A DNA stretch of 64,000 nucleotides, from the NCBI RefSeq assembly GCF_003172915.1, contig NZ_QGKU01000006.1, positions 16,198 to 80,197 of the forward strand. The letters are read 5' to 3'. Of the stretch, positions 44,364-53,415 are shown piece after piece; the first letter of the stretch is position 1, and every line of letters starts with the position of its first letter. The notes under the pieces were generated by a model, which searched no databases, was not told where the DNA came from, and saw nothing but the letters and a program-made list of their open reading frames with translations. Both the position numbers and the translations under genes were made by a program. Origin of the DNA: Meridianimarinicoccus roseus (GTDB lineage Bacteria > Pseudomonadota > Alphaproteobacteria > Rhodobacterales > Rhodobacteraceae).

Positions 44364-45989
44364 TTACTCCGCCTCGGTGGAGTAGATGTAGTCGTAGTTG
44401 ACCGGGATATGTACCGGGTCCACGAACAGCGAGGCGTCACCGGCGATCGCATCCGACGTCAGTGTGAAGCGCTGTTCGTTGAACACAGGCACCCAGGGCG
44501 CATCAGCCATCACGTCGAGGTAGATTTGCCGCCAGGCCGCCTCGCGCGCCTCTGCGTTTTCGGGCCCGGTCATCGCGTCGGCCTCGGCCGCGCGGGCGTC
44601 GAGCGCCTCGTTGCAGTACCACGACCAGTTCCAGCCTCCTGGCACCGCGCCGGCGCAGCCGAGGATCGGCCCGTAGAAGTTTGACGGGTCGGGGAAGTCC
44701 GCGATCCAGGCCATGCCACCCGACCAGATCATCGGTGCCTGGTCCTTCTCGCCGCCCGCGGCGATGACATTGGCCTGCGCGAGGTTGCGGATCTCGACAG
44801 TGATGCCGATTTCGGACAGGTCCTGCTGGATCGCCTGCGCAATGCGTGGGTTGGGATCGACGTTCATGACGTAAAGCTCGGTCGTGAACCCGTCGGGAAA
44901 GCCTGCATCGGCCAGCATCTGGCGCGCGCCCTCGGGGTCGAACGGGTAGCCCTCGTAGTCCTCGGCGTAGCCCGGCATGGTCGGCGGCAGCGGCTGGTTG
45001 GCGGGTACCGCACGGCCGTTGATGATGCGCACGATCCGATCCTTGTTGACCGCCATGTTCACCGCCTTGCGCACGTCAAGGTTGTCGAACGGTGCCATTT
45101 CGGTGTTCAGCGTGATGTAGCCGGTGTGAAGTTGCCCGCCCTCGATCACGTTGTCGGCCTGTGCCGGGTCGTTCATGACCTGCAAGAACTGCGCGGGCGG
45201 GATTCCGTCACCGGGTACATCGGCCTGGCCCTGCTGGAGCCGCAGCAACGCGACGGTCGGCTCCAGACCGATCTCGAAGGTCACCTGGTCCAGCTTGGGC
45301 ACGCCCGCGCGGTGATACCCGTCGAACCGTTCAAAGACGAGCCGCTGGCCCGGCGTCCATTCGGCCAGCGTAAACGCGCCGGACCCGACCGGGTCACGCC
45401 CGAAATCCTCGCCCTTCTCGTCAACGGCTTCCTTTGGAACGATGGAGGCGAAGTTCAGTGCCATGACATGCCCGAAGGTCGCGTCGGGCCGGCTGAGCGT
45501 GATGCGCACGGTCTTGTCGTTTACCACCTCGATGCCGGACAGCCCTTCGCCTTCGCCCGCGTTCCAAGTGTCGAAGCCGTCGATCATGCCGAAGAAGCCC
45601 GCGCCGGGGCTGCGGGTCTCGGGGTTGGTGACACGCTCCAGGGAATACTTGACGTCTGCGGCGGTAATCTCGCGGCCGTTGTGGAAGCTGATCCCGTCCT
45701 TCAGCGTGAAGGTGTGGACAAGCCCGTCGCCCGAGATGTCATAGCTTGCGGCCAATTCGTTGCGCAGCGTCGTTGTGCCGGGCTCGTAGCCCATCAGCCC
45801 GTCGAACAGCGATTTGATCATGGACCAGTTCTGCCAGTCATAGCCGATCGCGGGGTCCAGCGTCGCCACATCGTCCTTGTAGGTCACGATCATGGACCCG
45901 CCCTGCGGCGCGTCCTCGTCGACCTGGGCCAGTGCCGGAAACGCGCAGAGCGCGAGCGTCGAGGCACCGGTCAGCAGTAACTTTCTCAT
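44364..45989 (-). CDS. peptide/opine-type ABC transporter substrate-binding protein
   Basis: 541 residues, family-5 binding protein with signal peptide (MRKLLLTGASTLALCAFPALAQ). MIVTYKDDVATLDPAIGYDWQNWSMIKSLFDGLMGYEPG and LKDGISFHNGREITAADVKYSLERV are typical. It is third of the importer genes after the two permeases. The substrate is presumably an amide or amide-containing compound delivered to formamidase. Confidence 0.93.
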   Translation of the reverse strand: MRKLLLTGASTLALCAFPALAQVDEDAPQGGSMIVTYKDDVATLDPAIGYDWQNWSMIKSLFDGLMGYEPGTTTLRNELAASYDISGDGLVHTFTLKDGISFHNGREITAADVKYSLERVTNPETRSPGAGFFGMIDGFDTWNAGEGEGLSGIEVVNDKTVRITLSRPDATFGHVMALNFASIVPKEAVDEKGEDFGRDPVGSGAFTLAEWTPGQRLVFERFDGYHRAGVPKLDQVTFEIGLEPTVALLRLQQGQADVPGDGIPPAQFLQVMNDPAQADNVIEGGQLHTGYITLNTEMAPFDNLDVRKAVNMAVNKDRIVRIINGRAVPANQPLPPTMPGYAEDYEGYPFDPEGARQMLADAGFPDGFTTELYVMNVDPNPRIAQAIQQDLSEIGITVEIRNLAQANVIAAGGEKDQAPMIWSGGMAWIADFPDPSNFYGPILGCAGAVPGGWNWSWYCNEALDARAAEADAMTGPENAEAREAAWRQIYLDVMADAPWVPVFNEQRFTLTSDAIAGDASLFVDPVHIPVNYDYIYSTEAE

Positions 45990-46007
45990 GGGTTCGTCTC
46001 CTGTTGG

Positions 46008-46928
46008 TTACTTGGTCTTGATGCGGGGATCGATGAGCGGCGCGACAAGGTCGGCCAGCAGGTTGCCCAGCACGATGGCAGTCGCGGACACCATGGTGAC
46101 GCCCATGATGACCGGGATGTCCACGCGCTGGATCGCCTGCCACGCAAGCTGGCCGATCCCGGGCCAGCCGAAGACGCTTTCGACGACGACGATGCCGGAC
46201 ATGAAAAGTCCGATGTCGATGCCGATCATGGCGATGATGGGAAGTATCGCGTTGGGCAGCACGTGACGCAGGATGATGCGCCCCTTCGAAAGGCCCTTGG
46301 CGGCGGCGGTACGCACGAAATCCTGGCGAAGCACCTCGATCATCGAGGACCGCATCATCCTGCTGTACCAGCCCGCGCCAAGGAACCCGAGCGTCAGCGC
46401 GGGCAGGACCAGGTGCGCGAAGGTGCCGTAACCGCCGATCGGGAACCAGCCCAGTTGCACCGCGAAGACGTAGAGCAGAAGGATGCCGATCACGAATTGT
46501 GGCGCCGAGATCGACACGAAGCTGAAGATCATCAGCGTGTGGTCCACCGGTCGGTTGCGGCGCAGCGCGGCGATGATGCCGATGGTCAGCCCGATCAGAA
46601 GTTCCGTGACGATGGCCGCCAGCATCAGCAGCAGCGATGCGGGCAGCCGGGAAGCGATGAGTTCTGACACCTCGGCGCGTTGCAAGTAGCTGCGGCCCAT
46701 GTCGCCCTGAAACAGGTTCCAAAGGTAACGGCCATACTGCACGAAAAGCGGGTCGTTCAGGCCAAGCTGGTCGCGGATGTTGGCCACGGTCTCGGCCGTG
46801 GCGCTGCGTCCGGCGATCTGGCGCGCGGGGTCCGCGGGCAGCAGATAGAGCAGCACGAAGGTCACCAGCGTGATCCCGAGAAGAATCAGTGCGCTTTCGA
46901 GCAGGCGCCTCAGGACATAGCTGTGCAT
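46008..46928 (-). CDS. DppB-type ABC transporter permease
   Basis: 306 residues, six helices, with the N-terminal LLESALILLGITLVTFVLLYLLPADPARQIAG and EAA loop FVRTAAAKGLSKGRIILRHVLPNAILPIIAM. The start codon abuts the DppC-type gene stop. Operon with the binding protein 18 bp downstream. Confidence 0.94.
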   Translation of the reverse strand: MHSYVLRRLLESALILLGITLVTFVLLYLLPADPARQIAGRSATAETVANIRDQLGLNDPLFVQYGRYLWNLFQGDMGRSYLQRAEVSELIASRLPASLLLMLAAIVTELLIGLTIGIIAALRRNRPVDHTLMIFSFVSISAPQFVIGILLLYVFAVQLGWFPIGGYGTFAHLVLPALTLGFLGAGWYSRMMRSSMIEVLRQDFVRTAAAKGLSKGRIILRHVLPNAILPIIAMIGIDIGLFMSGIVVVESVFGWPGIGQLAWQAIQRVDIPVIMGVTMVSATAIVLGNLLADLVAPLIDPRIKTK

Positions 46929-47833
46929 CAGTGCCGACCCTTCAGTGTGGGATCGAGAATGTCGCGCAGCGCGTCACCGACGAGGTTGAAAGCAAGAGCC
47001 AGCAGAACGATGGCGGCGCCCGGAATGAAGACCAGCCAGGGCGCGGTGGAGAAATAGGTCTGGTTCTCGAAGATGATATTGCCCCAGGACGGGGTCGGCG
47101 GCTGCACCCCCACGCCGAGGAAGGACAGCGTCGCCTCCAGCAGAACGGTGGTCGAGATCCCGAGAGTGCCGAACACCATGATGGAAGAGGATAGATGCGG
47201 CAGCAGATGCGCGAACAGGATGCGCAGGTGCCCCGACCCCATCGCGCGCTGAACCTGGATAAAGTCGCGTTCGGCAAGGCTGCGGGTTTCAGTGTAGATC
47301 ACGCGCGCCATCTGCACCCAGTTCACCATGGCGATTACCAACGCCACGATCAGCAGCGACGGCTGGAAGATCGCCGCCAGCACGATGGCCAGCAGCAGCG
47401 CGGGAAACGCCATCATCAGGTCGGTGAAGCGCATCAGAACTGCGCCGACCCATCCGCCGAAATAGCCCGCCGTCACGCCGATCCCCGCGCCAAGCGCGAT
47501 TGCGATGCCGTTGGCCAGCACGCCGATGATCAGCGAGGTGCGCGTGCCCAGGATCAGCCTTGAGGCCAGATCGCGTCCAAGCAGATCGGTGCCAAGCGGA
47601 AACTCTCCGCCCGGCGGCAGCGGCGCGCCGGTCAAAGACAGCCCGTCGAAGCTCTGCTCGAACGGGTCATGCGGCATTAGCAGCGGTGCGAAGACCGCTG
47701 CGAGCACCATCAGCACGATCACGGCGAAGCCGAAGGCCGCTCGCGGGCGGCGCAGCAATTCGCGCAGCACGGCCAGCACGCGGGCCCGGCGGGTGCGCCC
47801 TGGCGGGGCGGTGTCGGCGGCGGCAGGGGTCAT
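46928..47833 (-). CDS. DppC-type ABC transporter permease
   Basis: 301 residues with an N-terminal cytoplasmic segment, LLRRPRAAFGFAVIVLMVLAAVFAPLLMPHDP, the periplasmic FPLGTDLLGRDLASRLILGTRTSL motif, and EAA loop FIQVQRAMGSGHLRILFAHLLPHLSSS. The start overlaps the ANTAR gene stop by 4 nt. Confidence 0.94.
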   Translation of the reverse strand: MTPAAADTAPPGRTRRARVLAVLRELLRRPRAAFGFAVIVLMVLAAVFAPLLMPHDPFEQSFDGLSLTGAPLPPGGEFPLGTDLLGRDLASRLILGTRTSLIIGVLANGIAIALGAGIGVTAGYFGGWVGAVLMRFTDLMMAFPALLLAIVLAAIFQPSLLIVALVIAMVNWVQMARVIYTETRSLAERDFIQVQRAMGSGHLRILFAHLLPHLSSSIMVFGTLGISTTVLLEATLSFLGVGVQPPTPSWGNIIFENQTYFSTAPWLVFIPGAAIVLLALAFNLVGDALRDILDPTLKGRH

Positions 47834-48414
47834 GCGTGGCCTGCGCGGCCTGGCGCAGCGGTATCGAGGTAACGGCGCGCCGCGTCCTCCAGCGGCAGCC
47901 GTTCGACCATCGCGAAGGCGCGCAGCTTCTTCAACGCTGTCGCCTCGTCGATGCCGCTTTCGGTCATCAGCCGCAGCACTGCGCGGACAACGTCCAGCCG
48001 CATCGCCGCGCGGCGGGCAAGGTCAGCCTCCCGGTCAGTGGTGGCCTTGCGGCGGTGTTGCTGGGCGAAGGCGATGACCAGCGCGGAATAGAGATTGCCC
48101 AAAGCCCCCAGCGGCAGGAAGGCGTCGATTCCGAACTCGATGGCCCAGCCAAGGCGCCCCGGGCTTTCCGACCCGATCAGGCCGACCACCGGCATCGGTG
48201 CGTGCCCCGCTTCCCAGGGGAACTGCGAATCCTCTGCGCGATCGATGTCGACGATGGCCAGACCGGCGTGTCGGTCCTCTTCCTCCAGCGCAGGCCAGCG
48301 CCCTTCGGCGGCCACGCCCAGCACGTCAAGGCGTCGGACGATCGCGGCGCGCACATCGGCCGACGGATGCAGGATGGCGGCGGTCATGCCGGTGAAGTTG
48401 TGGGTCAGCATCAT
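47830..48414 (-). CDS. AmiR-like ANTAR antiterminator
   Basis: 194 residues: a receiver-like N-terminal domain (about 10-120) lacking a clear phosphoacceptor context, a coiled-coil, and a C-terminal ANTAR domain (about 130-185; RAVLRLMTESGIDEATALKKLRAFAMVERLPLEDAARRYLD). ANTAR domains bind paired hairpins in nascent RNA and prevent termination. Its start overlaps the AmiC-like gene (ATGA), as in the Pseudomonas amide operon where AmiC sequesters AmiR. Its target is probably the leader terminator at 49555-49590. Confidence 0.9.
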   Translation of the reverse strand: MMLTHNFTGMTAAILHPSADVRAAIVRRLDVLGVAAEGRWPALEEEDRHAGLAIVDIDRAEDSQFPWEAGHAPMPVVGLIGSESPGRLGWAIEFGIDAFLPLGALGNLYSALVIAFAQQHRRKATTDREADLARRAAMRLDVVRAVLRLMTESGIDEATALKKLRAFAMVERLPLEDAARRYLDTAAPGRAGHA

Positions 48415-49520
48415 TTCACGATCCTCAGCGGACGGGGGTCGGGCAGGGTGCGCGGTGCGCCGGACAGCTGCGTCAGGTAGGGGTCTGCGGCCACCGGACC
48501 GGGCGCGGAGTGCAGGATTTCGAAGCGCCGCCCGGAAATCCGTGCGACGTGCGGTGTCAGCGACGCGTGCCGGGTTGTCGGATCGATCCGGATCTCGCCC
48601 AGCACGGTGCGGTGCGGGCGGGCGCTGGCGGCCCGGAACACCTGCCGAGGATCGTCGGTCCCGGCCTCGGCGATCGCTTCGGCCAGAAGGCGCACGCTGG
48701 CATAGGTGGTGGCAAGAAAGGATGACACCCGTCCGTTGGGCGAGGCCGCCTGCGCAGCCTTGCGGAAGGCGGGCGGGCCCAAAGGTTCGAAATAGCTGCC
48801 CGCCGCCACAAGTCCGTCGCCATGCGCGCCCAGCGTGTCGAGATCGGCCTCGGACTGGTTGCACGACACCACCAGTGGCCGTCCCGACTCCAGCGCGGAA
48901 AGCTGCGCGAGAAAGGCCGCGTTGGATGGGCCGATCAGCGAGTTGACCACCACGTCCGGCCCGCCGTCGGCGATTTCCTGCATGGCGAGCGCGCAGTCGG
49001 TGCTGCCGAGAGGGACATATCGTTCGCCAAGGATCTCGATGCCTAGCAAGGCCAGTTGTTCGCGCGCGAGGCGCAAGGTTTCCCAGCCCCAGACATAGTT
49101 CGACCCCAGGAGGTAGGCCCGGCGCACGCCCGTCCCTGCAAGATGCCGCACCAGCGGGATCATGTGATGGTTGGGCGCCGCGCCCATATAGACCACGTGA
49201 TCGTTGATCTCGAAGCCTTCGTAGGGGCAGGGATACCATAGCAGCGCCCCGTGCCGCTCAAGCACCGGGATCAGGTCCTTGCGGCTCCAGGAGGTGATCG
49301 CGCCGACGATGTGGCGTACCCGCCCGCGACTCAGAAGATCTTCCGACATTTCCTCATAGGCTTCCGGACGTCCCGCCGGATCGCGCTCCACCGCGGTGAT
49401 CCGGACCACGCCCTCACGCGCCAGATCGGCGATCGCCAGCGCAGCCCCTGCGCGTGCCGCTTGTCCTAGGGCAGCATAGGGGCCAGTTGTGGAAAAGATC
49501 AGGCCGAGGTCGAAATTCAT
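48411..49520 (-). CDS. AmiC-like amide sensor (periplasmic-binding-protein fold, cytoplasmic)
   Basis: 369 residues of the AmiC/UrtA leucine-binding fold without a signal peptide (MNFDLGLIFSTTGPYAALGQAARAGAALAIADLA), as expected for a cytoplasmic sensor. LLWYPCPYEGFEINDHVVYMGAAPNHH and YLLGSNYVWGWETLR are characteristic of AmiC and short-amide/urea-binding relatives. It would hold the ANTAR protein inactive until an amide binds. It is the first gene of the operon, about 35 nt behind an intrinsic terminator. Confidence 0.9.
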   Translation of the reverse strand: MNFDLGLIFSTTGPYAALGQAARAGAALAIADLAREGVVRITAVERDPAGRPEAYEEMSEDLLSRGRVRHIVGAITSWSRKDLIPVLERHGALLWYPCPYEGFEINDHVVYMGAAPNHHMIPLVRHLAGTGVRRAYLLGSNYVWGWETLRLAREQLALLGIEILGERYVPLGSTDCALAMQEIADGGPDVVVNSLIGPSNAAFLAQLSALESGRPLVVSCNQSEADLDTLGAHGDGLVAAGSYFEPLGPPAFRKAAQAASPNGRVSSFLATTYASVRLLAEAIAEAGTDDPRQVFRAASARPHRTVLGEIRIDPTTRHASLTPHVARISGRRFEILHSAPGPVAADPYLTQLSGAPRTLPDPRPLRIVK

Positions 49521-49554
49521 TGCGCCGTCCCTTCGCGCAGGGGGTCCAGAAACG

Positions 49555-49590
49555 AAAAAGCCCCGCCGCCCGGAACTGGGCGTGCGAGGC
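49555..49590 (-). terminator. leader terminator (attenuator) ahead of the amide operon
   Basis: On the minus strand GCCTCGC-A-CGCCC pairs with GGGCG-GCGGGGC (12 pairs, one bulged A, one U-G pair) around the 6-nt loop AGTTCC, immediately followed by TTTTT. It lies 35-70 nt upstream of the AmiC-like start, so transcripts must pass it to reach the operon. The T-run is on the minus-strand side only, so it does not terminate plus-strand transcripts. Confidence 0.75.
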
Positions 49591-49810
49591 TCGATTGCCA
49601 TGCCGGGCCGTGGTGCCTAGCGTTTGTTCCAGCGATACACGGCCTGCCCGGCGTGTCGAGTCCAAATGAGATCAGGCGTGCGCCTTGCCGCTGCTGCCTG
49701 TTTCGTGTGCGGGTTTGGCGCCTTTGCGCCGAAAAACGCCGCAAAGGCCCCGCAATTGCGACCGCGTGGCCTTGTCGCAGGGCAATCTGCGCATCCGTCA
49801 CAAAATCATG

Positions 49811-49822
49811 CTGCAAATGCAG
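49811..49822. promoter_or_regulatory. PhaR-like palindrome upstream of the FabI-like gene
   Basis: CTGC-AAAT-GCAG sits at the centre of a perfect inverted repeat with 10-bp arms (49805-49814 and 49819-49828, left arm ATCATGCTGC). It exactly fits CTGC-N3/4-GCAG, the site reported for PhaR, the polyhydroxyalkanoate repressor of Paracoccus. It lies 34-45 nt before the start codon, where bound repressor would block initiation. The remaining sequence between 49591 and 49855 carries the divergent promoters, which I cannot place with certainty. Confidence 0.65.
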
Positions 49823-49855
49823 CATGATGAGGTTGCCACGAATGGAGTGTTGCGG

Positions 49856-50620
49856 ATGAATTCGCTTTCCGGAACCAAGGCCTTGGTCGTCGGGGTCGCT
49901 AACGAGCAGTCGATCGCATGGGGCTGTGCGCGCGCACTGCGTGACGCAGGGGCAGAGCTTGCCATCACCTATCTCGACGCGCGGGCCGAACCTTTCGTGC
50001 GTCCGCTGGCCGCGCGCCTCGGGGCCCGGATCGTGGCGCCGCTCGACGTGCGCGACAACGGGCAGATGGACGCGCTGTTCGCCGAGATCGCGGCGCGGTG
50101 GGGGCGGCTCGACACGTTGGTGCATTCCATCGCGTTCGCCCCGCGCGACGACCTGCATGGCCGTGTGATCGACTGCTCGGCCGACGGCTTCGCACTGGCG
50201 ATGGACATTTCCGTCCATTCCTTCCTGCGCATGATCCGCCGTGCCGAACCCCTCATGCCGGACGGCGGCACCTGCATGACGGTTTCGTTCCAAGGCTCCA
50301 GCCGGGTCGTGCACAATTACAACCTGATGGGCCCGGTCAAGGCCGCGTTGGAAAGCACCGTGCGCTATGCCGCCGCCGAGTTGGGCGAAAAGGGGATTTC
50401 GGTCCACGCGCTGTCGCCTGGGCCGCTGCAGACCCGCGCGGCCAGTGGGATCGCCGAGTTCGACGCCATGCTGAATGCCGCCGCGGCGCGCGCCCCGACC
50501 CACCAGCTTGCTTCGATCGAAGATGTCGGCGCTTTTGCCGCTTTCCTCGCCAGCCGCAATGCCGCCAACGTAACCGGCGGGGTGCATACCATTGACGGCG
50601 GCTATAGCATTGTCGCGTGA
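49856..50620 (+). CDS. fabI: enoyl-[acyl-carrier-protein] reductase FabI-like
   Basis: 254 residues of the FabI branch of short-chain dehydrogenases: ALVVGVANEQSIAWGCARAL nucleotide-binding start, HSIAFAPRDDLHGRV, and the active-site YNLMGPVKAALES with Tyr-x6-Lys. ATG at 49856 follows GGAG by 8 nt. Its co-transcription with a hydratase/phosphotransacylase and acetate kinase, rather than fatty acid genes, suggests a second, accessory FabI tied to acyl-CoA or PHA metabolism. Confidence 0.9.
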   Translation: MNSLSGTKALVVGVANEQSIAWGCARALRDAGAELAITYLDARAEPFVRPLAARLGARIVAPLDVRDNGQMDALFAEIAARWGRLDTLVHSIAFAPRDDLHGRVIDCSADGFALAMDISVHSFLRMIRRAEPLMPDGGTCMTVSFQGSSRVVHNYNLMGPVKAALESTVRYAAAELGEKGISVHALSPGPLQTRAASGIAEFDAMLNAAAARAPTHQLASIEDVGAFAAFLASRNAANVTGGVHTIDGGYSIVA

Positions 50621-50811
50621 CCTCGACAGCGAAAGTGACCGATGACTGCCCGCCATGCTTCCCGCAGCGCGGTGTGGACAGCCGCACCAATGGCGTCGGC
50701 GGCGCTGGACATGCCTCATGGTATCCATCAGGGTCCGGCCGAGCCGCCGCTGACATCGCACCCGTCCGGGCAGCGGCGGGTTGGCATCACGTCACCAAAG
50801 CGGGCAGCGCC

Positions 50812-52191
50812 ATGACCTATCACAACCGGACCTATGACACGCTGCAGATCGGCGATACCGCTGCACTCACTCGTGTCTGCACGGAAGACGATTTCTATGT
50901 CTTCGCCAACAATTCCGGCAATCACAACCCTCTGCACCTTGCGACAGAGGATGGCGACGGCGACAACGTACCCGAAGCCGTCGCGCCCGCGATGTTCATC
51001 GGTGCGCTGATCTCGGCGGTGCTCGGGAATATCCTGCCTGGGGCGGGCACGCTCTACAAGGCGCAATCACTGGACTTCGTGGAACGCGCCTATGCTGGCG
51101 ACGAACTGGTGGCCCGCGTCACTGTCACAGAGAAGCGCGCGGAGCGAGATGTGGTGTTGGACACCACGGTCACGCGCCCGCGCGACGGCGCCGTCATCGT
51201 GCGCGGCACGGCCGTCGTTCAGGCGCCGGCAAAGCCGATGACCTTCGACGAACTCGACCTGCCCGGCCTTATCGTTCAGAGGCACCGCCATTTCGAGCAG
51301 CTGATCGCGCGCGCCGCGCCGATGGACCCGATGCCCACTGCCGTTGTCTGCCCGGAAGAGGAACATTCCCTCGGCGGAGCGCTGCTGGCGCGCGATCGCA
51401 CTATCATCGCACCGATCCTTGTCGGCAACGCGGCGTTGATCGCCGCCGCCGCCGCGTCGCTGGGCGCGTCTCTGGACGGGGTGGAAGTGATCGACGTTCC
51501 CGATCATGCCGCCGCCGCGCATGTGGCAGTGGACCTCGTGGCGGACGGACGGGCGCACGCGCTGATGAAGGGGCATCTGCACACCGACGAACTGCTGCGC
51601 GCCGCCCTGCGCAAGGACCGTGGCCTGCGCGCAGGCCGCCGTTTCACCCATGTGTTCGTGATGGACATTCCCGGTGTGCCGCATCCGGTACTGGTGACCG
51701 ACGCTGCAATCAACATCGAACCCGACCTGCGCACCAAGATGGATATCGTGCAGAACGCAATCGACCTTGCAATCTCCATCGGGATCGAACTGCCCAAGGC
51801 GGGCATCCTGTCGGCTGTGGAAACGGTGAACCCGGACTTGCGATCCTCGCTCGATGGCGCGCTGCTTTCGAAGATGGCCGAGCGTGGGCAGATCCGGGGC
51901 GGACTTGTGGACGGGCCGCTGGCGATGGACAACGCCATCAATCTTGCGGCTGCAAGGACCAAGGGCATCCGGTCCGACGTCGCAGGTCGGGCAGAGATTC
52001 TCGTGGCGCCGAACCTTGACGCGGCCAATATGATCGCCAAGCAGATGACATACATCGGCCATGCCGAAGGTGCCGGAGTTGTGCTGGGGGCGAAGGTGCC
52101 GATCATCCTGACCAGCCGCGCCGACGACGATATGGCGCGCCTTGCCTCCTGCGCGGTGGCGGCACTGCACGCCGCCCGCACGGTTGGCTGA
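50812..52191 (+). CDS. bifunctional MaoC-type hydratase/phosphate acetyl(butyryl)transferase
   Basis: 459 residues. Residues 1-140 are a hot-dog MaoC/PhaJ-like domain and 150-459 a phosphotransacetylase/phosphotransbutyrylase domain (SLGGALLARDRTIIAPILVGN, HALMKGHLHTDELLRA, GPLAMDNAIN, VLVTDAAINIEPD). The hydratase motif reads SGNHNPLH: Asn37 stands where active (R)-hydratases have the catalytic Asp of SGDxNPxH, while His42 is kept. ATG at 50812 gives the usual family length; a GTG at 50617 overlapping the fabI stop would add 65 non-family residues. With acetate kinase it would turn acyl-CoA into acid plus ATP. Confidence 0.87.
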   Translation: MTYHNRTYDTLQIGDTAALTRVCTEDDFYVFANNSGNHNPLHLATEDGDGDNVPEAVAPAMFIGALISAVLGNILPGAGTLYKAQSLDFVERAYAGDELVARVTVTEKRAERDVVLDTTVTRPRDGAVIVRGTAVVQAPAKPMTFDELDLPGLIVQRHRHFEQLIARAAPMDPMPTAVVCPEEEHSLGGALLARDRTIIAPILVGNAALIAAAAASLGASLDGVEVIDVPDHAAAAHVAVDLVADGRAHALMKGHLHTDELLRAALRKDRGLRAGRRFTHVFVMDIPGVPHPVLVTDAAINIEPDLRTKMDIVQNAIDLAISIGIELPKAGILSAVETVNPDLRSSLDGALLSKMAERGQIRGGLVDGPLAMDNAINLAAARTKGIRSDVAGRAEILVAPNLDAANMIAKQMTYIGHAEGAGVVLGAKVPIILTSRADDDMARLASCAVAALHAARTVG

Positions 52192-52209
52192 GCGCAGGGC
52201 GCGCGCTAG

Positions 52210-53415
52210 ATGTCCCGCATCCTTACGCTCAACGCCGGGTCGTCGTCGCTGAAATTCGGCCTGTTCGACGCTTCAGTGCCGGAGCCGCCGCTGGTCGCTT
52301 CCGGACATGTGGACAGCATCGGCAGCCCCAACGCTGGGATCACGGTGAAGGCAGCCGACGGCGCGCCGCTGGCCGCCGAGGGGCCGGGTCCGGTCAAAGA
52401 TCACGCAGACGCGCTCGACCGGGTGCTGAGCCTCGTGGCGCGGCTGTTTCCCGGCGCCGCTGTGGATGCCGTCGGACACCGCGTCGTGCACGGCGGGCCG
52501 GACCATGACGCTCCGGTCGCGCTGACCCCGGCCATCGCCGAGGATCTCGACCGGTTCTCGCCCTTCGCGCCGCTGCACCAGCCCCACAACCTCGCCGGAG
52601 TCCGCGCGGCGATGGCGCGCTTTCCCGGCGCGGTGCAAGTCGCCTGCTTCGACACCGCGTTCCATCGCCGCCACCCTTGGGAGAACGACACCTTCGCCCT
52701 GCCGCGGGCCTATTACGACAAGGGCGTGCGCCGCTACGGGTTTCACGGGCTGAGCTACGAGTTCATCGCGGGCCACCTTCGCGAGGCCGCGCCGCTGCTG
52801 CATTCCGGGCGCGTCGTGGTGGCGCATCTCGGCAACGGCGCGTCGATGTGCGCGCTGCTGGACGGCCGTTCTGTCGGGTCCACCATGGGTTTCTCGGCGC
52901 TTGACGGCTTGCCGATGGGCACGCGCTGCGGGCAACTCGACCCCGGTGTGCTGCTTTACCTGATGGACCAGGAGGGCATGAGCGCAGCCGAAATCACCGA
53001 CCTTCTCTATCGCAAATCCGGGCTTCTGGGGCTGTCGGGCCTGTCCAACGATATGCGCAGGCTGGAGGCCGCTGACACGCCCGAGGCGCGGCAGGCGATC
53101 AGCTATTTCACCTTCCGCATCCGGCGCGAACTGGGTGCGCTTGCGGCGGTGCTGGGCGGGCTCGATGCGGTGGTGTTCACCGGGGGCATCGGCGAGAATT
53201 CGCGGCTTGTGCGCGCCCGCGTCTGCGACGGTATGCATTGGATCGGGCTCGACCTCGACCCGGACGCCAACGCCGCCAACGCGCCGGAGATCTCGGCCAA
53301 GTTGAGCCGCGTACGCGTGCTTGTCGTGCCGACCGACGAGGAACGGGTGATCGCGCGCGCCGCGGCTCGTCACCTCGAAGGCCGGCCCTATCCGACGCAG
53401 CGCAGCCTCAGGTGA
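52210..53415 (+). CDS. ackA: acetate kinase
   Basis: 401 residues of the ASKHA acetokinase family: ILTLNAGSSSLKFGLFD at the start, YGFHGLSYEFIAG, HLGNGASMCALLDGRSVGSTMGFS, and VVFTGGIGENS. It follows the phosphotransacylase gene by 18 bp and closes the operon. It is convergent with the binding-protein gene and overlaps its stop by 8 nt. Confidence 0.95.
   Translation: MSRILTLNAGSSSLKFGLFDASVPEPPLVASGHVDSIGSPNAGITVKAADGAPLAAEGPGPVKDHADALDRVLSLVARLFPGAAVDAVGHRVVHGGPDHDAPVALTPAIAEDLDRFSPFAPLHQPHNLAGVRAAMARFPGAVQVACFDTAFHRRHPWENDTFALPRAYYDKGVRRYGFHGLSYEFIAGHLREAAPLLHSGRVVVAHLGNGASMCALLDGRSVGSTMGFSALDGLPMGTRCGQLDPGVLLYLMDQEGMSAAEITDLLYRKSGLLGLSGLSNDMRRLEAADTPEARQAISYFTFRIRRELGALAAVLGGLDAVVFTGGIGENSRLVRARVCDGMHWIGLDLDPDANAANAPEISAKLSRVRVLVVPTDEERVIARAAARHLEGRPYPTQRSLR

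Noticed and set aside
49591..49680. Paired ANTAR-type hairpins upstream of the leader terminator
   Set aside because: Only 3-bp stems around six-base loops (ACCACG, AATCGA) could be drawn, and none has A1 with G4; not strong enough to annotate without folding software.
50617..50811. Upstream GTG start for the hydratase/phosphotransacylase, overlapping the fabI stop
   Set aside because: It would add 65 residues with no family similarity; ATG at 50812 gives the normal length.
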